Notes under the pieces: model-generated | Database searches by the model: none | Told to the model about the DNA's origin: nothing | What the model saw: the letters and a program-made list of their open reading frames with translations, nothing else | Source: Flavobacteriaceae bacterium | GTDB lineage: Bacteria; Bacteroidota; Bacteroidia; Flavobacteriales; Flavobacteriaceae | Length of the DNA: 5,721 bases | NCBI GenBank assembly: GCA_013001365.1 | Contig: JABDMQ010000321.1 | Span: 1-5,721 of the forward strand | Direction: 5' to 3' | Shown: positions 1-5,398 of the stretch, one piece after another | Layout of the letters: every line of letters begins with the position of its first letter | Position numbering within the stretch: the stretch's first letter is position 1 | Translations under genes and position numbers: made by a program

Positions 1-286
1 CATAGCCGATCTTGTCGTTGATCACGGATAGTCCTAGTCCGAATTTAGAACCTGGTACAGATGAATGGACTGTTAATGTCTGCGTGTTAGGAGCACCATC
101 AATGCCAACCCATTGGTTACGGTTCAATAAGTTTATCACCATGAACTCTCGAGACCCAGCATAGGCCGGATTAACAGAAATCGTGTTGTACATATACTGG
201 GTGAATTGAGGAAATTGCTGAGCCTTGGCCGGCTTCGAAAAACCGAACAAAATCAGAATCATTGCTATGTACCTAATTCTCCTCAT
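1..286 (-). CDS. PorP/SprF-like T9SS outer-membrane protein, N-terminal part (cut by window edge)
   Basis: The first 95 codons of a gene running off the left edge. It starts at ATG 286-284, one base after the stop of the giant gene. Residues 1-22 form a signal peptide: basic start MRRIR, hydrophobic core, then AKA before QQF, giving a likely cut after Ala22. The mature start reads QFPQFTQYMYN, followed by NPAYAGS (39-45), NRNQWVGIDGAP (55-66) and GLGLSVINDKIG (83-94). This succession is the hallmark N terminus of the PorP/SprF family, outer-membrane beta-barrel proteins that work with the type IX secretion system. In Flavobacterium, SprF is needed for secretion of the adhesin SprB. Family members are usually about 300 residues, so roughly a third is visible. 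The tight coupling to the adhesin gene suggests this is its dedicated secretion or anchoring partner (inference). The family call is firm; the exact partner role is not shown by sequence. Confidence 0.93.
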   Translation of the reverse strand, partial: MRRIRYIAMILILFGFSKPAKAQQFPQFTQYMYNTISVNPAYAGSREFMVINLLNRNQWVGIDGAPNTQTLTVHSSVPGSKFGLGLSVINDKIGY

Positions 287-287
287 A

Positions 288-3200
288 TCAATCACTTCCT
301 AGGTATATATAGCCTTGTATTGGTTTAATACCACCATTCTGGAGGTCTACGATATAGAAATATGTTCCCGTAGGCAAATAATCATTGCCTCCCATTCCTG
401 AGCCAGGTGAATAACCGTCCCAATCATTCTGGTAATCATTGGAATGATAAACGCGAGTACCCCAACGATTGAAGATCTTTACATCTGTCACTATATCGCA
501 GGTATTATCACTTAATTCGCTGATTATGTATACCACCTCAAAGAAATCGTTAATGCCATCGCCATTAGGTGTTACCATTTTTGTTATCTCGACATTGGCC
601 TCACCATCAATGCATGGATAATCCACACAGCTGTCATTAACTTCTAGAATTACGTTTGTTGTGATAGAACAGCTATTTTCCGTTCTTACATGTTGGAAAT
701 AATAAGTACTCAAAGAGGCTTCATTTGTAATGAATGTTCCTTCTTCTAGCATATGCAATGATCCACTGGTCCAACCTTCATTGCCGGTATTATCCATTGA
801 AAGCAAACTATTGAGGTCAACTTCATCGTCAGTAATGCATAATGTTAAATTCTCACGATAAGTTTCATGAATGGATTGCATGTGGATTAATTGTGAAAAA
901 ACGCTTTGGTTATCACAACTGTCCGTCACAGTCCAAGTTCTTTGTATATCATAATTGCCATTAAATTGGCTTCCAATCGATTCTTGAAAATCAATATCAA
1001 GTTCCGTACTACAATTATCTTCAAATTCAAGAATAGGTACTTCAGGAACTTTATCACAGCTAACAGTCAGCTCAGTTTCAAGGATAGAGGTCAATGAAGG
1101 CGCGATATCATCTACAATGGTAAATTCTTGGGTTATGTCAGTATTGTTTCCGCATGAGTCACTTAATCTATATATTCTTGTAACAATGATGCTGCATCCT
1201 TCATTTCTACTAGTGTCATTGACCCACCTAACACTTGGTATACCACAATTATCGGACTCATCAGTTATAATTTCTACATCTGGTTCTGGAAGCTCTTCAG
1301 GGCAATTAAGAGTTATATTTTGTAAAGGACTTGCTGTTGGCTCCGAATCAACGACCGTGAAAGATTGTAAGATATCCGTGGAATTGCCACAACTGTCAGT
1401 TATTCTATATGTTCTAGTAATGATCTCTGAACAACTCTCGTTGTTCGACACATCAGAAACGAATTCTACAACAGGAATGCTGCAATTGTCTTGAGCATCT
1501 GTTATCAAACTTGTATTGGGTGATGGAAGCTCGTCTATGCATTCAAGCTCAACAGAGGGTAGGCCACTTGCAGTAGGAGCCGTAATATCGTTAATGACGA
1601 AAAGCTGAGTGACATTGGTGGTATTACCACAATCGTCAGTTACACTATAGGTCCTTGTAATTGTTTCGGAACATGATTGGTCATCAGACACATCCGAAAC
1701 GAAAGCGACCTCTGGCACAGAACAATTGTCTGAAGCATCCGTTACTAAACTTACATTCGGATCAGGGAGTTCTTCAATGCATTCTAGGTTTTCTGTTGAT
1801 AGGTTACTGGCAGTTGGTGCAATATCGTCATTGATGATTATTGCTTGCTGCAGGTCGATATAATTTCCACAAAAATCAGTGACACGATAAGTTCTGGTTA
1901 TTGTTTCTGGACAGGATTGGCCATCACTGACGTCCGAGATATAAGATACTGTTGGTGCCGAGCAATTATCTGATGCATCTGTAATAAGGGCAATATCAGG
2001 AGAAGGTACATCTCCGATACACTGTACAGATATATTTTCCGGAGCACTTGCCGTTGGCAATACATCGTCTACAACATTTATGGTTTGTACAACATCAGTA
2101 AAGTTGCCACAGCTATCCGTTATTCTGTAAGTTCTTTGAATAATGCTCAAACAATCATTTATTGAGACTTCAGACAAGAATTCGACTGAAGGTGTTGAAC
2201 AATTGTCAGCAGCGTCAGTTATTACATTAATATTTGGAGGTGGTATGTCCTCCACGCAAGCAACATTAATATCTTCTGGAATACTTGCTGTTGGAGCAAT
2301 GTCATCAATTACATTAATTGTTTGAGTTACATCAATATAGTTACCACATCCATCAGTTACCCTATAAGTCCTTGTTATCCTATCCTCACAAGTATTGTTT
2401 GAGAAATCTGAAACAAATGAAACTACAGGAATTGAGCAATTATCTGCAGCATCGGTAACGACTTCCATATTTGGTGGAGGAATGTCTTCAATACAAGAAA
2501 CATTAATATCATCTGGATTGCTTGCGGTAGGAGGAATGTCGTCTATTACATTTATAATATGGGTTACGTCAACAAAATTGCCACATTCGTCCATTACCCT
2601 GTAGACGCGCGTAACTTTTTCAAGGCAATCAATGCTTACGACTTCTGAAACAAGAAAAACCTCGGGTGGGGTGCAATTATCTGCCGCATCAGTTACAACT
2701 TGTGGGTCAGGAGGTGGAATATTATCAGCACAGTCTACATTCAAATCAGCTGGATTGCTTGCTGTAGGAGCAATAGTATCATCTACTATACCACATGAAT
2801 TACAGGTGGAAACAATACAATTTGAAATAAGTACGCGAATGTTTTGCGTTAGGACGAATGTATTTCCACATTCATCAGTCACTTCCCACTGTCTAATAAT
2901 ATCATAATCCACAGTATTGTTATCATTGGTATCTGTTTCAATATAATTAACAGTTAAGTTTGATGAACATTCATCTTCAAACTCTGGTTGTGGCACATCT
3001 GGTATTTCATCACAATTAACAGTAAGATTTTCATCAATAGGATCAAGTAGTGTTGGCGCAGTAGTATCTTCAAAAATAATTTGTTGGCTTACATTAATAG
3101 AATTACCACACTCATCATGAACCTCATAAGTACGGGTGATAGTTTCTGGGCACATTCCATCAGAGACATCAGAGATGAATATTACAGTTGGAATTGAACA

Positions 3201-5264
3201 ATTATCGTTTTCATCTGTGACAACTGAAATGTCTACAGCTGGAATGGCCTCGCCGCACTCTAGAATAATTGGAGCAGGATCACTAGCTGTTGGCACTATG
3301 TCATCATTGATTATGAAGTTTTGGGTAACTTCTATCGAGTTTCCACAATCGTCAGATACACTATATGTCCTTGTAATGGTTTCTGGACATGTTATTCCAC
3401 TGGAAACATCAGATACAAATGCTACAGTAGGTACAGAACAATTATCAGTTTCGTCAGTAATCAATGCAATATCAGGAGGAGGGAGGTCCTCAATACATTG
3501 CAAATTAACGTCTGAAAGGTTACTAGCAGTCGGAGCGATGTCATCATTTATAATTATGTTCTGTGTTACTTCAATGAAGTTATTGCAAGCATCAGAAATT
3601 CGGTAAGTTCTTGTAATTATTTGAGGACAGGTTTGATTATCTGAAACATCTGATACAAAAGTGACTAAAGGAGCGGAACAATTATCAGATTCATCAGTCA
3701 CAATACTAATGTCAGGATCAGGAACGTCATCCACACATTGAACATTTATGTCAACTGGATTACTGGCAGTTGGAGGAATGTCATCATTTACAATGATATT
3801 TTGTGTTACGTCTATTGAATTATTGCAAGCATCCATTATCCTATAAGTCCTTATGATCGTTTCAGGGCAATTCTGACCATCCGAAACATCAGAAACAAAA
3901 AAGACTGAAGGCATTGAGCAGTTGTCTGCCTCATCAGTTATGATATTTATATCTGGAATCGGGATATCTGCAATACATTGGACATTTATGTCAGCTGGGC
4001 TTGTTGCAGTTGGTAAAATATCATCGTTAACAATAATATTCTGGGATACCTCTATGAAATTTCCACAATTATCGGTAATTCTATAGGTTCTTATAATAGT
4101 TTCAGGACAGTTCTGATCATTGGATACATCTGAAACAAATGTTACAATTGGAACTGAACAATTATCTGTGGCATTAATTATTGAAATATCTGCAGGTGGG
4201 ATGTCTGCAAGGCATGACACCAATATATCAGCTGGGTTTGTAGCTTCAGGTGCAATCTCATCTTCTATAGTTATTATTTGTATGTCTGTTCTTGAAATGT
4301 CACATGCATCTATAATTGTAAAAGTTCTTGTAATGGTTATTGGGCATTCTCCATCAGCAATATCTTGATAAGTTAAAGAAGTAATTGCATTGCTTACTAA
4401 TACTGACCCACCAATAGCCGAAAATTCTTCTTCAGTTATATCAACAGGCGTCTCACTATAAGGCGGATCATCAATAATGACCGTTTCGCAACCAGTTAAG
4501 GCAATGTCCATTGGCGCAACTATTTCTGGTGGAAAGTTCCAATCAAACTCCAAAATCTCATATTCATATGAATCGGTGTTTTCTATATCAAAAACAGTTA
4601 AGCTTACTACAAATGGACCATCTGAATCATAGGTATGAGAAGGGTTTTCTTCAGTACTGGAATTACCATCTCCAAAATCCCATAAATAGGTGTATGGCGG
4701 TGATCCTCCTGAAGTAGTTGACGTGAAGTCTACCGTATAGGCTGTCTCGCAACTTGGATTAAATTCAAAATTTGCTATTAATGGGGATTGTACTACTACT
4801 GACTGTTCTGAAAGACAATGAGACTGAGAACATTCGCATGAACCATTGTCATTAGTTTGCCAAGACATATAAAGATCCTGAAGAACCACGTCACCGCCAC
4901 ATTCCCAAGAAAAAGTAGAAGTATCCAGAATTATTTCTGTAGGTATTGGTATGCCGTCATAGTAACATTCATCCACTGTTCCGACGAATTGATCATTTAC
5001 ATATAAATTGAAATGAACATAAAGGGAATATCTTGGAGCACTTGCATTGGCCGTGAAGTCTAACCATAAATGTGCATCTACAGTTGTCCCAGGCTCACAG
5101 TAGCCTGGACCAAATGGCTCACCATATTCATCCCCGAGATAGAAATAATCAATTGTGAAATCATTCGAAGTACAAGGAGTTCCTTCACATACCACTTCCT
5201 GTGCCCTTGCATATAATGCAAATAGCATGAAAATCAACAGTAGGTATGTTGTTCTCGCTTTCAT
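288..5264 (-). CDS. Giant secreted HYR-like repeat protein with PKD domain and type B T9SS C-terminal sorting domain (putative adhesin)
   Basis: An intact 1658-residue gene, with ATG at 5264-5262 and TGA at 290-288. The start is chosen because it gives an immediate signal peptide (1-21, ARA before Q22). Order of parts: cysteine-rich N-terminal region (22-160); PKD domain with WDFGDG (195-200) and NPSHTY (207-212); divergent HYR-like module (245-337); five canonical four-cysteine repeats (338-735); variant module plus cysteine linker (736-831); seven canonical repeats (832-1387); second variant module (1388-1462); uncharacterised region (1463-1558); gliding-motility-type sorting domain (about 1559-1658). 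It should be exported by Sec, then T9SS, and displayed or released outside the cell. Large repeat proteins of this kind include gliding adhesins such as SprB, but the ligand cannot be read from sequence. I count 74 cysteines and six lysines, in a markedly acidic protein. PorP/SprF-like genes on both sides support T9SS export. No frameshift or internal stop is seen. It could be a structural filament or matrix protein instead of an adhesin. Confidence 0.95.
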   Translation of the reverse strand: MKARTTYLLLIFMLFALYARAQEVVCEGTPCTSNDFTIDYFYLGDEYGEPFGPGYCEPGTTVDAHLWLDFTANASAPRYSLYVHFNLYVNDQFVGTVDECYYDGIPIPTEIILDTSTFSWECGGDVVLQDLYMSWQTNDNGSCECSQSHCLSEQSVVVQSPLIANFEFNPSCETAYTVDFTSTTSGGSPPYTYLWDFGDGNSSTEENPSHTYDSDGPFVVSLTVFDIENTDSYEYEILEFDWNFPPEIVAPMDIALTGCETVIIDDPPYSETPVDITEEEFSAIGGSVLVSNAITSLTYQDIADGECPITITRTFTIIDACDISRTDIQIITIEDEIAPEATNPADILVSCLADIPPADISIINATDNCSVPIVTFVSDVSNDQNCPETIIRTYRITDNCGNFIEVSQNIIVNDDILPTATSPADINVQCIADIPIPDINIITDEADNCSMPSVFFVSDVSDGQNCPETIIRTYRIMDACNNSIDVTQNIIVNDDIPPTASNPVDINVQCVDDVPDPDISIVTDESDNCSAPLVTFVSDVSDNQTCPQIITRTYRISDACNNFIEVTQNIIINDDIAPTASNLSDVNLQCIEDLPPPDIALITDETDNCSVPTVAFVSDVSSGITCPETITRTYSVSDDCGNSIEVTQNFIINDDIVPTASDPAPIILECGEAIPAVDISVVTDENDNCSIPTVIFISDVSDGMCPETITRTYEVHDECGNSINVSQQIIFEDTTAPTLLDPIDENLTVNCDEIPDVPQPEFEDECSSNLTVNYIETDTNDNNTVDYDIIRQWEVTDECGNTFVLTQNIRVLISNCIVSTCNSCGIVDDTIAPTASNPADLNVDCADNIPPPDPQVVTDAADNCTPPEVFLVSEVVSIDCLEKVTRVYRVMDECGNFVDVTHIINVIDDIPPTASNPDDINVSCIEDIPPPNMEVVTDAADNCSIPVVSFVSDFSNNTCEDRITRTYRVTDGCGNYIDVTQTINVIDDIAPTASIPEDINVACVEDIPPPNINVITDAADNCSTPSVEFLSEVSINDCLSIIQRTYRITDSCGNFTDVVQTINVVDDVLPTASAPENISVQCIGDVPSPDIALITDASDNCSAPTVSYISDVSDGQSCPETITRTYRVTDFCGNYIDLQQAIIINDDIAPTASNLSTENLECIEELPDPNVSLVTDASDNCSVPEVAFVSDVSDDQSCSETITRTYSVTDDCGNTTNVTQLFVINDITAPTASGLPSVELECIDELPSPNTSLITDAQDNCSIPVVEFVSDVSNNESCSEIITRTYRITDSCGNSTDILQSFTVVDSEPTASPLQNITLNCPEELPEPDVEIITDESDNCGIPSVRWVNDTSRNEGCSIIVTRIYRLSDSCGNNTDITQEFTIVDDIAPSLTSILETELTVSCDKVPEVPILEFEDNCSTELDIDFQESIGSQFNGNYDIQRTWTVTDSCDNQSVFSQLIHMQSIHETYRENLTLCITDDEVDLNSLLSMDNTGNEGWTSGSLHMLEEGTFITNEASLSTYYFQHVRTENSCSITTNVILEVNDSCVDYPCIDGEANVEITKMVTPNGDGINDFFEVVYIISELSDNTCDIVTDVKIFNRWGTRVYHSNDYQNDWDGYSPGSGMGGNDYLPTGTYFYIVDLQNGGIKPIQGYIYLGSD
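291..590 (-). other. Type B (gliding-motility-associated) T9SS C-terminal sorting domain
   Basis: Residues 1559-1658 of the giant protein. Visible landmarks are VTPNGDGINDFF (1564-1575), VKIFNRWGTRVY (1595-1606), NDWDG (1613-1617), LPTGTYFYIVDL (1630-1641) and the closing strand GYIYL (1651-1655). These are the conserved features of the CHU_C / gliding-motility-associated C-terminal domain that directs proteins through T9SS. Known type B domains, such as that of SprB, are thought to need a PorP/SprF-like partner, which matches the genes on both sides here. The domain is complete, ending three residues after the final strand. Confidence 0.93.
295..300 (-). promoter_or_regulatory. Possible ribosome binding site of the downstream PorP/SprF-like gene
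   Basis: On the minus strand AGGAAG lies inside the last codons of the giant gene, eight bases before the ATG at 286-284. It supports this start and fits re-initiation by ribosomes finishing the adhesin gene. Bacteroidota generally make little use of Shine-Dalgarno pairing, so the match may be chance. Confidence 0.35.
591..878 (-). other. Uncharacterised region between the repeat array and the sorting domain
   Basis: Residues 1463-1558. The repeat signature stops after 1462. What follows is a non-repeat sequence with LTLCITDDEVDLNSLL (1473-1488), a GW(T/S)SG-like turn (1497-1501), STYYFQH (1519-1525) and cysteines at 1476, 1532, 1546 and 1551. The alternating hydrophobic pattern suggests one beta-sandwich domain of Ig-like type, which often precedes this class of sorting domain. 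That is inference from pattern only; I do not recognise a family. Confidence 0.5.
879..1103 (-). repeat. Variant HYR-like module closing the second repeat block
   Basis: Residues 1388-1462. It keeps cysteines 1 (C1403), 2 (C1418) and 4 (C1450) of the repeat but has no third cysteine. The usual TDxxDNC is replaced by EFEDNC, and the CPETITRTYRVTD segment becomes NYDIQRTWTVTD. It closely resembles the variant at 736-831, which ends the first block, and differs from the twelve canonical repeats. It probably caps the array before the next domain (inference). Confidence 0.8.
1104..2771 (-). repeat. Second block: seven canonical four-cysteine HYR-like repeats
   Basis: Residues 832-1387, units starting at about 832, 911, 990, 1069, 1149, 1229 and 1309. 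Each unit of 79-80 residues reads PTAS, C1, PxP, TDxxDNC (C2), FVSDVS-like, C3, TRTYRxxD, C4-GN, TQ and usually a final VxDDI. Cysteine spacing is C1-C2 19, C2-C3 16 or 17, and C3-C4 always 14. The first three units share C2-C3 of 16 and the string TDAADNC, forming a subgroup. The pattern is an Ig-like HYR-type fold, common in large surface proteins of Bacteroidota. Four regularly placed cysteines suggest two disulfides per unit (inference). Confidence 0.9.
2772..3059 (-). repeat. Variant HYR-like module plus cysteine-rich linker between the two repeat blocks
   Basis: Residues 736-831. Cysteines 1 (C751), 2 (C766) and 4 (C799) are present, but the third is absent. EFEDEC replaces TDxxDNC and DYDIIRQWEVTD replaces the TRTYR segment. 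After the final strand there is an insertion with C816, C821 and C824 before the next PTAS begins. The module interrupts the canonical series after five units, and its best visible match is the module at 1388-1462. Confidence 0.82.
3060..4253 (-). repeat. First block: five canonical four-cysteine HYR-like repeats
   Basis: Residues 338-735, units starting at about 338, 417, 497, 577 and 657. Cysteines are at 351/369/386/400, 430/449/466/480, 510/529/546/560, 590/609/626/640 and 670/689/705/719. Units 2 and 3 share DACNN at the fourth cysteine where all other canonical units have CGN, so they look like a duplicated pair. At DNA level the best-matching stretches of units 1 and 2 still differ at many third codon positions, so the copies are not recent exact duplications. 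Confidence 0.9.
4254..4532 (-). repeat. Divergent first HYR-like module
   Basis: Residues 245-337. It begins PPEIVAP and ends TIEDEI like the later repeats, and has C259, then ECPITITRTF (C307) and IIDAC (C321), matching cysteines 1, 3 and 4. The TDxxDNC segment with cysteine 2 is missing and is replaced by a longer stretch including SAIGGS (282-287). It bridges the PKD domain and the canonical array. Confidence 0.7.
4545..4781 (-). other. PKD domain
   Basis: Residues about 162-240. The core shows ANFEFNPS (164-171), YTVDFTSTTSGG (176-187), YLWDFGDG (193-200), NPSHTY (207-212) and VVSLTVFD (219-226). WDFGDG followed by a P-x-H-x-Y strand is the diagnostic PKD signature. In secreted bacterial proteins PKD domains act as spacers or in protein and glycan contact; which applies here is unknown. 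Confidence 0.92.
4785..5201 (-). other. Cysteine-rich N-terminal region of unknown family
   Basis: Residues 22-160, directly after the signal peptide. Cysteines lie at 26, 31, 56, 100, 122, 143, 145 and 150, the last three in a CECSQSHC cluster. Alternating hydrophobic strands, for example LYVHFNLYVN (81-90), suggest a beta-rich fold. No repeat or PKD signature is present and I do not recognise the family. As the outermost non-repeat part it is a candidate binding head (inference). Confidence 0.5.
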
Positions 5265-5398
5265 TTTGGGGATAATTACTTATGGTTTCTTTGAGGGAAA
5301 GACCAAATTAATTAGGCTAATATAACATTTCATCTATAAAAAGCCTAATATAATCGATTAAAAGCATTTACAGAATAATCATTCGAAAAACCTAAAAC
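5265..5398. promoter_or_regulatory. Intergenic region upstream of the giant gene, with two dyad elements
   Basis: 134 AT-rich bases between the stop of the upstream PorP/SprF-like gene and the ATG of the giant gene. It holds an 8-base inverted repeat, ATTAGGCT at 5311-5318 and AGCCTAAT at 5342-5349 with a 23-base spacer, and a perfect 10-base palindrome TAATCGATTA at 5351-5360. On the minus strand TAATTTG at 5310-5304 loosely resembles the Bacteroidota -7 element TAnnTTTG, but I see no convincing -33 TTTG. The start at 5264 has no Shine-Dalgarno match (CCCCAAAATG), as is usual in this phylum. Whether the gap holds a promoter, a weak terminator or only an operon spacer cannot be settled from sequence. 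Confidence 0.4.

Noticed and set aside
330..410. LPTG near the C terminus as a sortase anchoring signal
   Set aside because: The LPTGTYFYIV string is an internal strand of the T9SS type B sorting domain. There is no following hydrophobic segment and basic tail, and the organism appears Gram-negative.
1104..4253. Regular direct repeats that might suggest a CRISPR array or satellite DNA
   Set aside because: The period is about 237-240 bases, a multiple of three, conserved at protein level but diverged at third codon positions. There are no short identical repeats with unique spacers.
906..4717. Numerous plus-strand open frames of 60-156 codons across the giant gene
   Set aside because: They lie antisense to a continuous 1658-codon gene and echo its repeat period (recurring EQLS-type strings opposite the DNCS motif). 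They have no family resemblance and no signal of their own, so they are shadows.
5311..5349. Rho-independent terminator after the upstream PorP gene
   Set aside because: The stem is only 8 bases with two G-C and one further mixed region, the loop is 23 bases, and no run of T follows the 3' arm on the minus strand. It is kept only as a dyad element of unknown role.
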